52,371 nt of DNA, from contig CANITF010000021.1 in assembly GCA_947470515.1 (NCBI GenBank), positions 1 through 52,371 on the forward strand. The letters are read 5' to 3'. The DNA comes from Flavobacteriales bacterium (GTDB lineage Bacteria > Bacteroidota > Bacteroidia > Flavobacteriales_D > Crocinitomicaceae). A program made the translations under genes and the position numbers. The number at the start of each line of letters is the position of its first letter. Within the stretch, counting starts at the first letter, position 1. The notes under the pieces were generated by a model. It made no database searches, had not been told where the DNA came from, and saw only the letters and a list, made by a program, of their open reading frames with translations. This document shows, one piece after another, positions 42,664 through 51,590 of the stretch.

Positions 42664-44712
42664 ATGCAATTCGTGTACCCTGAATTTCTTTGGTCGTTGT
42701 TCGCATTAGCGATTCCAATCATCATTCATTTATTTAATTTCAGGAAATATAAAACCCTTTATTTTTCTAGTTTAAAGTTCATTAAACACGTTGATCAGCA
42801 AACACGTTCAACTCAGAAATTAAAACACTTACTCATTCTTTTTATTCGATTATTGGCATTAACATGCTTAATCTTTGCTTTTGCTCAACCATTCTTACCT
42901 GTTGAATCAAGAAATGGCTCAGGCGGAAAACCCGTTTTAGCAATTTATATTGACAATTCTTTCTCGATGACTGCTAAAGGAACGGAAGGAGAATTGTTAT
43001 CTGAAGCACGTGAAATGGCGCGCAAAATGATCGATAAAGTGAGTTTAGACACGCGAATTTTGTTGAATACCAATCAAATGAGTGGAATTGAGCAACGGTT
43101 GATAACAAAAATTGAAGCACTTGATTTATTGGATAAGATTGAACCGACTGCTTTAGTTCGAAAATTAGATGATGTTTTAAATTGGCAACGAAACTTTATT
43201 GATAAGGAAAGCGAAACGACACAAAAAATTGGAACACGTCAATATGTTTTCTTTTCAGATTTTCAGAAATCAACAACGCGTTTCACCGAGTTAACCGAAG
43301 ATAAAAACGCCTTTTACTACCCAGTTTTATTAACTCCACAAGAGAAATCAAACATTTACATCGATTCAGTTTGGTTCTCCTCACCTATTCAAAAGATTGG
43401 TCAAAACAACGAATTGAATATACGCGTTGTCAACAGCGGTAAAGAAGCTTTAACGAATGTAGAACTGCATTTAAATGTGGATGGAATTCAACGCGATGTG
43501 TTTTTAGATATCCCAGCCAACAATAAAACTGCTACTGTTTTCAATTATACAGAAAAATCTGGAGGTTTTAAATCAGGTAAACTTTCTGTGAACGATAAAC
43601 AATTGTTTTGGGATGATGATTTTTTCTTCTCTTATTTTGTTGACAAGGAAACAACAGTATTGGTTGTGAATGGCGAACAAGCTTCAACAGCTGTTTCTCA
43701 AGTATATAATTTAGAGCCTTTTTATAAAGTCACTTCAATCGAAGAAAATGCTTTCACGTTGGACCGTTTGAATCAAATGGATTTAGTTTTCCTCAATGGT
43801 TTGAATGAAATTCCATCAGGAATGGCTCAAAATCTTAAGCTGTTTGCGCAATCAGGTGGGACAATTGCTTTATTTCCTGGCACTAATTGTAAAACTGCTT
43901 CATGGAATTCTTTGTTAAGTGATTTGCAAATGCCTTCACTTGGTAAAGTTATTTCGAGTGGAACAAAAATCGACAAGTTAATATACGACGATCCTTTCTT
44001 TTATGGGATGTTCGAGAAGAAAAAAGACAATTTGAATTTACCTTCATTGACAAAAGGATACCAAGTGATTCCGCAGGGAAAAAGTGCTTTTTACGAGTTA
44101 ATTCGTTTTCAAAATGGGATGCCGCTATTTTTAAGGTCTGAAGGGGCGATTAATACGTTTCTTTTTGCTTCATCTTTAGATCCATCATTTGGAACGTTTA
44201 CTTCAGACGCATTGTTTCCAAGTATTGTATTAAGAATTGGAGAAATGAGTCAACGTAAATCACCGATTTCATTAATTATTGGACAAGAATCATTTTATCC
44301 ATTGTACAAAAAACAAAGTGGAGAAACGCCAATTCACTTGAAAAACAAAACAATTGATTTTATTCCTCAAGTTCAAAAACGAGGATTGATTAATTACATA
44401 TCATTGAGCGGACAAGAAGCATTAGAATTACTTACAGCTGGAACGTATGATATTGTTGATGAAAAGAAAGAAGCGATGTTATCCTTGAATTTTGACAGAG
44501 TTGAATCATCAACAGCTTGTTTTGAAAAGGGTGAGATTATCAGTTCATTAGAAAATGAATCGTTGAAACATGTTTCGTTCAATGAAATCAGTCAAGGACA
44601 AAGTATCACAAAAATTGATATTGAAAAACCATTTGAGTATTGGAAACTATTTGTAATACTAACTTTACTATTTTTCATCTCAGAAATGTTGGTATTAAAA
44701 TTTTGGAAATAA
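42664..44712 (+). CDS. BatA-domain (aerotolerance-type N-terminal) membrane protein, 682 aa
   Basis: The start MQFVYPEFLWSLFALAIPIIIHLFNFRKYKTLYFSSL is the signature of the BatA N-terminal domain, with a second helix at about 57-76 (LKHLLILFIRLLALTCLIFAFAQPF). A von Willebrand A-like region follows (VLAIYIDNSFSMTAKGTEG, about 92-110, with the DxSxS metal site). Residues about 320-480 look like a glutamine-amidotransferase-like or class I GATase fold, and a last membrane helix is near 660. Such proteins are linked to stress tolerance and cell-envelope integrity but their biochemistry is not settled. The dihydroorotase-like gene follows after 15 bases. Confidence 0.88.
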   Translation: MQFVYPEFLWSLFALAIPIIIHLFNFRKYKTLYFSSLKFIKHVDQQTRSTQKLKHLLILFIRLLALTCLIFAFAQPFLPVESRNGSGGKPVLAIYIDNSFSMTAKGTEGELLSEAREMARKMIDKVSLDTRILLNTNQMSGIEQRLITKIEALDLLDKIEPTALVRKLDDVLNWQRNFIDKESETTQKIGTRQYVFFSDFQKSTTRFTELTEDKNAFYYPVLLTPQEKSNIYIDSVWFSSPIQKIGQNNELNIRVVNSGKEALTNVELHLNVDGIQRDVFLDIPANNKTATVFNYTEKSGGFKSGKLSVNDKQLFWDDDFFFSYFVDKETTVLVVNGEQASTAVSQVYNLEPFYKVTSIEENAFTLDRLNQMDLVFLNGLNEIPSGMAQNLKLFAQSGGTIALFPGTNCKTASWNSLLSDLQMPSLGKVISSGTKIDKLIYDDPFFYGMFEKKKDNLNLPSLTKGYQVIPQGKSAFYELIRFQNGMPLFLRSEGAINTFLFASSLDPSFGTFTSDALFPSIVLRIGEMSQRKSPISLIIGQESFYPLYKKQSGETPIHLKNKTIDFIPQVQKRGLINYISLSGQEALELLTAGTYDIVDEKKEAMLSLNFDRVESSTACFEKGEIISSLENESLKHVSFNEISQGQSITKIDIEKPFEYWKLFVILTLLFFISEMLVLKFWK

Positions 44713-44727
44713 ATAAACGACAGCGCA

Positions 44728-45987
44728 ATGAAAATTCTCATTAAAAAAGCAACAATTCTTGATCCTTCATCTAGCTATAATGGCAATGTAATGGATATTT
44801 TAATTCAAGATGGAATCATTGAGGAAATTGCAAATGATATTTCAGCTGATGATGCTAAGGAATTAACGGTCTCTAATTTAACGATCTCACAAGGTTGGGT
44901 AGATTTGAAAGCGCATTTCTGTGATCCAGGAGAAGAACACAAAGAAACGATTGATTCTGGACTTGATGCAGCAGCTTTTGGCGGATATACACATGTAGCA
45001 GTTTTACCTAGCACCCAACCTGTTGTTGATGGAAAAACACAAGTGGAATATCTCTTACGCAAAGGTGAAAACCATGCAACAAACATTCACCCAATTGGTG
45101 CAATTACTGAAAAAATGGCTGGTGAGAATTTAGCAGAAATGTACGACATGTCTCAATCGGGTGTTTCGTTGTTTTCGGACGATTTAGTTCCTGTCAACTC
45201 GGGAATTATGTTCAGAGCACTTTTATACGCAAAGAATTTTAACGGCAAAATCATCGCTTTCTCCCGTGACTATTCACTTGCAGGAAAAGGAATGGTCAAC
45301 GAAGGAGAAGCATCCACAAAAACTGGAATCAAGTCAGATCCAACAATCGCCGAAATCATTCAAGTAGAAAGAAATTTACGTTTGACCGAATATACTGATG
45401 GAAATATTCATTTTACAGGCATTTCTTGTGCTGAAAGTGTCGACTTAATTCGAAAAGCAAAAGCAAAGGGAATGAAAATTTCTGCTGATGTACATGTTTT
45501 GAATTTGGTTTACAACGAAACAGCAGTGTTAGACTTCGATTCAAACTTCAAATTAATACCTTCATTACGCAGAGAATCAGATAGATTAGCTTTATGGGAT
45601 GGGATAAAAGACGGTACAATTGATACGATTGTTTCCGATCACAGACCGCATGACAAAGAAGAGAAAGACGTTGAATTTGACAACGCATCATTTGGTTGTA
45701 TCAATTTGCAAACCGTATTTTCTGCACTTTCAGGTTGTAAAGAATTTGATTTAAACACAGTTATTAAAGCTTTGTCAATCAATTCTCGTGAAATCGCAAA
45801 CATTCATCAACATCCAATTGAAAAAGGAAACAAGGCGGATTTAACGCTCTTTTTACCAGATAATCCATGGATATTAGAAAAGGATATGATTACCTCTTTC
45901 ACTTACAATACTCCTTTTGTTGGAAAAGAATTAAAAGGTTCTATTGTTGGCATAGTAAATAACGGTAAATTAGCTTGCCGAGATTAA
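44728..45987 (+). CDS. dihydroorotase-like protein, probably lacking metal ligands, 419 aa
   Basis: An amidohydrolase of the dihydroorotase group, 419 residues. The fold is clear ([59 protein letters not shown]). The usual HxH metal site is reduced to KAHFCD and the later histidine pair (TPHHL in active enzymes) appears as VHVLNL, so most metal ligands are missing, while the catalytic aspartate region SDHRPH is kept. Similar noncanonical copies are annotated as dihydroorotase in flavobacteria. It may be a scaffold or a different hydrolase. The methyltransferase gene starts four bases after its stop. Confidence 0.85.
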   Translation: MKILIKKATILDPSSSYNGNVMDILIQDGIIEEIANDISADDAKELTVSNLTISQGWVDLKAHFCDPGEEHKETIDSGLDAAAFGGYTHVAVLPSTQPVVDGKTQVEYLLRKGENHATNIHPIGAITEKMAGENLAEMYDMSQSGVSLFSDDLVPVNSGIMFRALLYAKNFNGKIIAFSRDYSLAGKGMVNEGEASTKTGIKSDPTIAEIIQVERNLRLTEYTDGNIHFTGISCAESVDLIRKAKAKGMKISADVHVLNLVYNETAVLDFDSNFKLIPSLRRESDRLALWDGIKDGTIDTIVSDHRPHDKEEKDVEFDNASFGCINLQTVFSALSGCKEFDLNTVIKALSINSREIANIHQHPIEKGNKADLTLFLPDNPWILEKDMITSFTYNTPFVGKELKGSIVGIVNNGKLACRD

Positions 45988-45991
45988 ATAT

Positions 45992-46561
45992 ATGTCAGAA
46001 AAAAAATCGTTTATTAGACAATTTTGGAAAGAAAAGAAAATGGTTGGTGCTATGGCTCCGAGTTCACGTTTTCTTGCTCAAAAGATGCTTGCAAATATTG
46101 ATTTTAATGAAGCTAAAGTAATCATTGAGCTTGGCCCAGGAACAGGAGTATTTACGGATAAAATTCTTGATCAAATGTCGGCTGATGCCGTTTTGTTGGT
46201 TTTTGAATTAAATGAAAACTTTTGCAATCAACTTCAAAAAAGAATTACTGATAAAAGAGCACATATTATCTTTGATTCTGCTGAAAAAATTGAGTATTAT
46301 TTAGCTGAATACGAATTAGAAAAAGCGGATGTTGTTGTTTCTTCACTTCCTTTAGCAAATTTCCCTCAGGATATTAGAGATTCAGTTTTAAAAGCTTCTC
46401 ATAATTCTTTAAAACCAGTTGGGAAATACATACAATTTCAATATTCCCTACAATCTAAAAAACACATCAAGAAAGTTTTTGATGACATTTCAATCGATTT
46501 TACGCCTTTGAATTTTCCTCCAGCATTCGTTTATACGTGTAATAAGGGAGTTGGGGGTTAG
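45992..46561 (+). CDS. SAM-dependent methyltransferase, phospholipid N-methyltransferase-like, 189 aa
   Basis: A class I methyltransferase. The SAM motif is IIELGPGTGVFTDKIL (about 44-59), with LVFELNENFC (motif II) and ADVVVSSLPLANFP (about 115-128), the motif IV region. The N-terminus FIRQFWKEKKMVGAMAPSSRFLA is typical of PmtA-type phospholipid methyltransferases and of the KsgA-like group. Substrate is not certain. It is the last gene of the BatA-domain - dihydroorotase-like - methyltransferase operon. Confidence 0.85.
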   Translation: MSEKKSFIRQFWKEKKMVGAMAPSSRFLAQKMLANIDFNEAKVIIELGPGTGVFTDKILDQMSADAVLLVFELNENFCNQLQKRITDKRAHIIFDSAEKIEYYLAEYELEKADVVVSSLPLANFPQDIRDSVLKASHNSLKPVGKYIQFQYSLQSKKHIKKVFDDISIDFTPLNFPPAFVYTCNKGVGG

Positions 46562-46569
46562 TGATAAAA

Positions 46570-46800
46570 TGTGAATACTATTTGGAAACACATAGCGATG
46601 CACTGAGCTTGCCGATGTGATACATAGAGCACATAGATGTAACTCATCATTTGTAATTCTCAACTATCATCGCACAGTATTGAGCTAGGACTTCACTGGG
46701 TATATCCAAGTATTGAAATAAGCGACAGTCGAGCGGACAACGCGCTGTATTGAGCTTGTCGAAATAAGCGACAGTCGAGATGGGAGTGAGACTTAAATTC
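46570..46800. repeat. mosaic of dispersed repeats
   Basis: TTTGGAAACACATAG (from about 46579) is the ACACATAG element. It is split by CGATGCACTGAGCTTGCCGA, a copy of the CTTCGACAAGCTCAG element, before ACATAGAGCACATAG resumes. Further partial copies follow at about 46675-46790 (TATTGAGCTTGTCGAAATAA and GCGACAGTCGAG twice). No gene is seen here. Confidence 0.75.
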
Positions 46801-46898
46801 CAATAAATCCCCTTTTACAGTTTGAAACGCACCGATAAATAAGTAAGTGATAAATTGGTATTATTCTTGTCTATCTTCGATTGAACACAACACAACCG

Positions 46899-47030
46899 AT
46901 GATGAAAACAAAAATAGATGTCCGAAAAATACTGCAAGTACCAACAAAATCAGATAAGAAATTTAAATCTTTTGATCAAGGATTAATGGGACTTGGAATA
47001 AAAATTACGACGAAAGAAAGTTCGAAATAA
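46899..47030 (+). CDS. possible small protein, 43 aa
   Basis: ATG 46899 (or 46902) opens a 43-residue basic frame ending at TAA 47028-47030, with residues such as KTKIDVRKILQVPTKSDKK and FDQGLMGLGIKIT. The composition looks protein-like and there is a TATCTTCG box at 46872-46879 at a plausible -7 distance, but the -33 element is not well spaced. It lies in repeat-rich intergenic sequence, so it may be chance. Confidence 0.4.
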   Translation: MMKTKIDVRKILQVPTKSDKKFKSFDQGLMGLGIKITTKESSK

Positions 47031-47043
47031 ATAGATTTCTCAA

Positions 47044-47075
47044 TTCGGCACTTCGACAAGCTCAGCGACCAAATT
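47044..47075. repeat. dispersed CTTCGACAAGCTCAG repeat copy
   Basis: TTCGGCACTTCGACAAGCTC followed by AGCGACCAAATTGA, next to the 3' end of the outer-membrane protein gene. It has the same orientation as the copies at 4690-4763, and GATTTGGGATT follows, as near 4720 and 38660. Confidence 0.8.
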
Positions 47076-47090
47076 GATTTGGGATTGGTG

Positions 47091-49556
47091 TTACATATCA
47101 AATCCACCTTCTCCTCCGCCCTGTTTTTTATTAGAGATTTCTAACTTTCCAAATTTATAAGAGAAGGTCACAAAATAACGTCTTGTCAACCATTTGAAAG
47201 AAGAGGTTTGCTGAACGGTTGGCTGATCTAAATCCATATAAAAGCCCATTTTATTGAAAATATCTGTAACTCTGCACCCCAACGACCATTTGCCATCTTT
47301 GAACGTTTTTTCAAACGATAAATCTACGGGACCTTTTCGTTGAACACGACCTTGAACTGAGTTTCTAGGAGAGTTGTAATTGACATTCAATTGAACAGTG
47401 GCTGTCTTTTTCCAGAAATCCACTGCGCCAGAATATTTCGCACTCCAACTTATTCCATTGACATTCCAATTGGCCGTTGCATTATCATCCACAAATTGAA
47501 AATAGTTAGCATTAGCAGAAAGCGTATTTCTCCACCATTTGAAAGGCTTTACAATTACAACCGCTTCTGAGCCAAAATTGTGACTCGCATCAAGGTTAAT
47601 AAAAGTCATAGCAGATGTATTATCATTGTAAAACTCTTTAATCCTCGATATAATATGTGTATTGTGTCGGTAATAAAGACTAACTGTAAATGTTACCTTT
47701 TTAATTTCATTAGCATAACCCAAATCATACGAATCAATGAATTCTGGCTGTAAATACGGATTTCCTCTTCTCAAATTATAGGGATCAGCATAACTTGTAA
47801 AAGGATTTAAATCTGCAGCAGCAGCGCGTGTAATTCGCTTTGAATAACTTAAACTAATTTCAGATTTCTCTGTTAAACTATAGCGAATATGTGCAGACGG
47901 AAAGTAATTAAAATAATCGTTTACGATGCGAATAGAATCAGAAATTAAATCAGGTATTTGATATGCTTTTTCCAATCTAACTCCTGCTTGATATTTAAAT
48001 TTACCCAATTGCTGACCAAAAATTCCGTACAAACTAAAAATCTTTTCATCGTATTGATATTGGAAATCGGAAATTGTATCTTGCATATATAAATTTTGCA
48101 ACGTATCATAGGATTCCGAATACGTATCCACACTTTGATGACGTAAAATTGCTTTTGTTCCTGTTTCGATTCGTGCTTTTATTTTTGGAAAGGTATACGT
48201 AAAATCCACTTGTCCTGTCGTAACATTGTTCCGTTCTTTGTTGAAAAGCTGCTGTTGAATCGGCTGTGCGCCAAGTAATATCGTGTCATTCGTGTAGTAA
48301 TTTTGATCATAATATCCTTGAATGTCGTCTTTTCCTAACGATTGATTGAAATCCATAATTAAAGTTCCACGATCTTCTTTCAAATCGTATTTATAATTAA
48401 CATTTATATCTAAATTTTGCTGTTGAGATGGGTCTGAAGAATATCTATTCCACAGCGCCAATTGCGTTCCCGAACCATCGTAACTCGAATTCCATTGCGA
48501 ACCGGTTCTGTCTCGCTGGCCAATACTTGCCGTTGAAGAAATTCCTAACAAATGTCTTGCTTTGAGATAAAAATCGGATCCCAAACGAATGGTATGTCCA
48601 GCGTTTAAATCTGTGCCAATTCGTTCTTGAAGAATTCGAAAAGAGCTTCCGTCAGTAAATGTTTGTGTTAAATCAGAATAATTATTTCTATAACCTTCTG
48701 TGTATCGTCCAGCATAACTTCCAAATGTATTGAACTTTGAATTTCTATAACTTAACGAAACACCACCTTCAAAACTATTTCCACCTGTTAAATCTCCAGA
48801 ACCAAGTGTACCATTCACCAAACCATTGAAACCTTTCAGTTTATTTTTCTTCAACACAATATTGATAATTCCAGAAGTACCATCAGGATCATATTTTGCA
48901 GAAGGGTTGGTGACAATTTCGATGCGTTCAATAGAACCTGCTGGTAGCGCGTCTAAAAGAGATTTTCCACTTGTACCCGAAAGCGAACTAGGTCGACCGT
49001 CAATAAGAATTGTCACACCTCCATCGCCTCTCAAACTGATTTTTCCTTCTTGGTCCACTTGAACGGAAGGAATATTATTCAATACATCGTTGGCTGTTCC
49101 ACCTTTTACAGATAAATCTTCCCCAACATTGTACACTTTTTTGTCGATACCGATTTTAAGTAAATCTATTTCACCAACAATTTTAATTTCTTGCAACATT
49201 TTAGAATCACCTAATTCCATTTTAATGGTTCCAAGATTTACAACCTTCATGACAGATGAAATCTTGATATCATTCATAATTAGAGGTGCATACCCGGTAA
49301 AAGTAATCTTCGCGTAAAAATTCCCAAGCGGAAGATTTTCTAAGGTAAATTTACCACCAACATCTGTAAAAATTCCTGCTACAATTGAAGAATCTTTGAC
49401 CGAAAATAACCGGAATGAGACATATTCTAAAGGTGTATCTTTTGATTTGTCTAAAATTTTCCCAGATACAATTCCATCTCCTGTTCCTTTTCCAGGTTGA
49501 GAAAGAGCTGTAAACTGTAAACTAAAAACGGAGATAATTAAAAGAAGGAGTTTCAT
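47091..49556 (-). CDS. outer-membrane beta-barrel protein, TonB-receptor-like (OMP_b-brl_3 type), 821 aa
   Basis: Signal peptide MKLLLLIISVFSLQFTALSQ, then a carboxypeptidase-regulatory domain (about 27-105: SGKILDKSKDTPLEYVSFRL), a plug domain (about 125-230: TANDVLNNIPSVQVDQEGKI, VTILIDGRPS, IEIVTNPSAKYDPDGTSGIINIV) and a C-terminal barrel of about 590 residues ending in VTFSYKFGKLEIS. It lacks an obvious N-terminal TonB box. It is the last gene of the marR operon, and its ATG overlaps the MFS stop by one base (TAATG). Its cargo is unknown; partnership with the MFS pump is inference. Confidence 0.92.
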   Translation of the reverse strand: MKLLLLIISVFSLQFTALSQPGKGTGDGIVSGKILDKSKDTPLEYVSFRLFSVKDSSIVAGIFTDVGGKFTLENLPLGNFYAKITFTGYAPLIMNDIKISSVMKVVNLGTIKMELGDSKMLQEIKIVGEIDLLKIGIDKKVYNVGEDLSVKGGTANDVLNNIPSVQVDQEGKISLRGDGGVTILIDGRPSSLSGTSGKSLLDALPAGSIERIEIVTNPSAKYDPDGTSGIINIVLKKNKLKGFNGLVNGTLGSGDLTGGNSFEGGVSLSYRNSKFNTFGSYAGRYTEGYRNNYSDLTQTFTDGSSFRILQERIGTDLNAGHTIRLGSDFYLKARHLLGISSTASIGQRDRTGSQWNSSYDGSGTQLALWNRYSSDPSQQQNLDINVNYKYDLKEDRGTLIMDFNQSLGKDDIQGYYDQNYYTNDTILLGAQPIQQQLFNKERNNVTTGQVDFTYTFPKIKARIETGTKAILRHQSVDTYSESYDTLQNLYMQDTISDFQYQYDEKIFSLYGIFGQQLGKFKYQAGVRLEKAYQIPDLISDSIRIVNDYFNYFPSAHIRYSLTEKSEISLSYSKRITRAAAADLNPFTSYADPYNLRRGNPYLQPEFIDSYDLGYANEIKKVTFTVSLYYRHNTHIISRIKEFYNDNTSAMTFINLDASHNFGSEAVVIVKPFKWWRNTLSANANYFQFVDDNATANWNVNGISWSAKYSGAVDFWKKTATVQLNVNYNSPRNSVQGRVQRKGPVDLSFEKTFKDGKWSLGCRVTDIFNKMGFYMDLDQPTVQQTSSFKWLTRRYFVTFSYKFGKLEISNKKQGGGEGGFDM

Positions 49557-50743
49557 TAATATTCTGATTTGATTGTCTTTAATATAAAATAGGAGAGAAT
49601 GCTTGTGCCAATGGCAATGTAGCCAATGATTTCAAAGTTAAAATATTTTCCTGATTCATCTTGAGTTAAAATCCAACTTCCCAATAAAACTGCAATTCCG
49701 CTGGCTAATTGTTGCACTGCAGAACGAATGCTCATAAATCCACCGCGTTCAAAAGGCGCTGCTGTGCTCAATACTAATGCTGTTCCTGGAATATTGCGTC
49801 CACCAGCGAAAATAAAAAATCCTGAAGTCGCTAAAAGCACCAATGGCATTGGGTTCTCCCCCATTGCAGTGATAAATCCAATTGGGACACAAGAAATCAA
49901 CATCATGATTAAAAAGATGCGCATTTGTCCGAAACGATCTGATAAAAATCCAATAAACGGATTGGTGATGAAGGTCAATATTCCACCAAAGAAATACATC
50001 CACACCAATTCTTTCTTCTCGAATCCAATATTGTGTTCAACATAATCGGCCAAGTAAGGAATAATTGCAAATTGTCCGAACAGAATGGTACACGAAAAAA
50101 CCAATGCCTTAATTTGATTCCCATTTTTAGGTATTCGCCTTAAAATCTCCCAGGATTTAACGGTTTTTGCTTTTGCCAAATGTTCTTTCATTCTCGGTAA
50201 AACTGAAGCTACCATAATCAGCGTTAGCATGGATAAGCCAACAATAAAGAAAAAAGGCATTTGCCAATTCCATTTTAAGCCAATAAAGATTCCGAGTGGA
50301 ATTCCCAATGCTGCGGCGGTTGAAAATCCAGCCATAACAATTCCCGTAGCTTTTCCACGGTGCTCTGGTGGGATGACATCTCCCACAATTGCAAGAACTA
50401 CGGCAGAAATAACACCGCCAAAAAATCCAGCAAAAATTCGTGCAAAAACAAGGAATTCGTATGTTTCAGCTAATCCACAGAGCAAGGTTCCAAAAATGAA
50501 CAAAGCATATAAAACGAAAAGAAAGCGTTTACGATCAAACTTGTCGATTACAAAAATGCTCAGGATTCCGGCAATAAACGCACTGAATAAATAGCTTGAG
50601 ATGATCACGCCCCATTGATTGTCATTCATTGATAGTGCTGCTTTTATCGTTGAAGACAAAGGCATTAAAATCATTGATTCAATGATATTTGTAAAAACGA
50701 CAAGCGCTAGAATGGACATCCATCCTATTTGTTTTTTGGTCAT
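49556..50743 (-). CDS. MFS transporter, drug/solute efflux type, 395 aa
   Basis: An inner-membrane secondary transporter with 12 predicted helices. Landmarks are FVIDKFDRKRFLFVLYALFIFG (about 63-84, the family's RxxGRR-like loop), FARIFAGFFGGVISAVVLAIVGDVIPPEHRGKATGI (about 98-133) and LSDRFGQMRIFLI (about 263-275). It matches the arabinose-efflux/DHA1 group. The substrate is unknown; MarR control suggests export of a toxic compound. It lies between a small ORF and the outer-membrane protein gene. Confidence 0.9.
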   Translation of the reverse strand: MTKKQIGWMSILALVVFTNIIESMILMPLSSTIKAALSMNDNQWGVIISSYLFSAFIAGILSIFVIDKFDRKRFLFVLYALFIFGTLLCGLAETYEFLVFARIFAGFFGGVISAVVLAIVGDVIPPEHRGKATGIVMAGFSTAAALGIPLGIFIGLKWNWQMPFFFIVGLSMLTLIMVASVLPRMKEHLAKAKTVKSWEILRRIPKNGNQIKALVFSCTILFGQFAIIPYLADYVEHNIGFEKKELVWMYFFGGILTFITNPFIGFLSDRFGQMRIFLIMMLISCVPIGFITAMGENPMPLVLLATSGFFIFAGGRNIPGTALVLSTAAPFERGGFMSIRSAVQQLASGIAVLLGSWILTQDESGKYFNFEIIGYIAIGTSILSYFILKTIKSEY

Positions 50744-50768
50744 TTAAGCGAATTTAATTTCATTTGGA

Positions 50769-50939
50769 TTACTGCTTATTTTTGCAATGGGACATCGGTT
50801 TGAAACATCTAAATGAGCGTTTCACCTGTTCTTCTTCGAATTCTTTCGGTTCATCGGCATACCAAACGTTTGTTGCATTGTGATTTTCTATCGTAAAACC
50901 TTGCTTTAAACTTGCTGAAAGCGTTACCGGTTCATTCAT
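50769..50939 (-). CDS. possible small cysteine-containing protein, 56 aa
   Basis: ATG 50939 overlaps the marR stop by eight bases (ATGAATGA) and the frame runs to TAA 50769-50771. The product has an acidic middle (YADEPKEFEEEQVKR) and a C-terminal CFKP-x-x-HC-like stretch (RCFKPMSHCKNKQ) with two cysteines. Its overlap with marR, same strand and 25-base gap to the MFS gene fit an operon gene. I do not recognise the family, and length alone does not prove it is made. Confidence 0.55.
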   Translation of the reverse strand: MNEPVTLSASLKQGFTIENHNATNVWYADEPKEFEEEQVKRSFRCFKPMSHCKNKQ

Positions 50940-51384
50940 ATAAAGTGCGTGTTTTGTCTAACAAATCACTGAGCGTATTTGCTTCTTCGTCTGTCAATCC
51001 TGCATTTATAAGCGTATTCACATCAATGTTTTTGTCAATTTCGGATAAAATGGCTAAACCATTTTCCGATATTTTAACGTATACCACGCGGCGATCTTTC
51101 TCGCATCGGATGCGTTCAATCAACCCTTTATCGATTAATTTATCCATTAAACGTGTCGTATTTGGTGATTTTTCGATCATTCGATCTTTCACCGTATTCA
51201 CGTTTATGGCTTCCCCTGCTCCTCTCAATATGCGCAAAATATTGAATTGCGGCATTGTCAAATCATATTGATTCATTGAGTTTTGTTGGACATTTCCCAA
51301 AAAATTCGAGGTAAAACGAATGTTAATGATTGCCTTTTGTTGGGGCGATTTGAATTTTGTTTGAAGTATATCATCAATTTTCAT
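50932..51384 (-). CDS. MarR-family transcriptional regulator, 150 aa
   Basis: A dimeric winged-helix repressor. Residues about 42-110 form the DNA-binding domain: LTMPQFNILRILRGAGEAINVNTV, then MIEKSPNTTRLMDKLIDKGLIERI (recognition helix) and RCEKDRRVVYVKISENGLAIL (wing). The flanking helices form the dimer interface. It heads an operon with a small ORF, an MFS transporter and an outer-membrane protein. Its promoter spacer contains the palindrome TTACCATGGTAA, so it probably represses itself. The -7 box ends four bases before ATG 51384, giving a leaderless message. Confidence 0.92.
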   Translation of the reverse strand: MKIDDILQTKFKSPQQKAIINIRFTSNFLGNVQQNSMNQYDLTMPQFNILRILRGAGEAINVNTVKDRMIEKSPNTTRLMDKLIDKGLIERIRCEKDRRVVYVKISENGLAILSEIDKNIDVNTLINAGLTDEEANTLSDLLDKTRTLYE

Positions 51385-51388
51385 GACG

Positions 51389-51419
51389 TAAATATACTTA
51401 CCATGGTAATATTTTCAAA
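51389..51419 (-). promoter_or_regulatory. promoter of the marR operon with operator palindrome in the spacer
   Basis: On the minus strand TTTG (51416-51419) is followed after exactly 19 bases by TATATTTA (51389-51396). The spacer contains the perfect palindrome TTACCATGGTAA (51398-51409), a likely MarR operator: a dimer bound there would block polymerase between both boxes. Only CGTC separates the -7 box from ATG 51384. Confidence 0.75.
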
Positions 51420-51497
51420 GGGAAATGTGTTTTATTATAAATAATGGATTTATCATTCTTTAAGTAATTGATAAATAACTATATTGTGCTTGGATTT

Positions 51498-51524
51498 GAT
51501 AAGCCTCATTTTATTAGGCTTATC
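51498..51524. repeat. intergenic hairpin between marR and the right-edge gene
   Basis: GATAAGCCT (51498-51506) is mirrored by AGGCTTATC (51516-51524) around a nine-base loop. No T-run follows, so it is not a standard terminator. It lies 67 bases before ATG 51591 and about 80 bases beyond the marR promoter. Confidence 0.65.
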
Positions 51525-51590
51525 CACCCCATTTGCGAGATAACCATCAAAAAATGGCTGTTATATATAAGTTAACTGCAATTAAAACCC

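Noticed and set aside
49728-50594. Plus-strand frames opposite the MFS gene
   Set aside because: Antisense shadows of a clear transporter with conserved loops.
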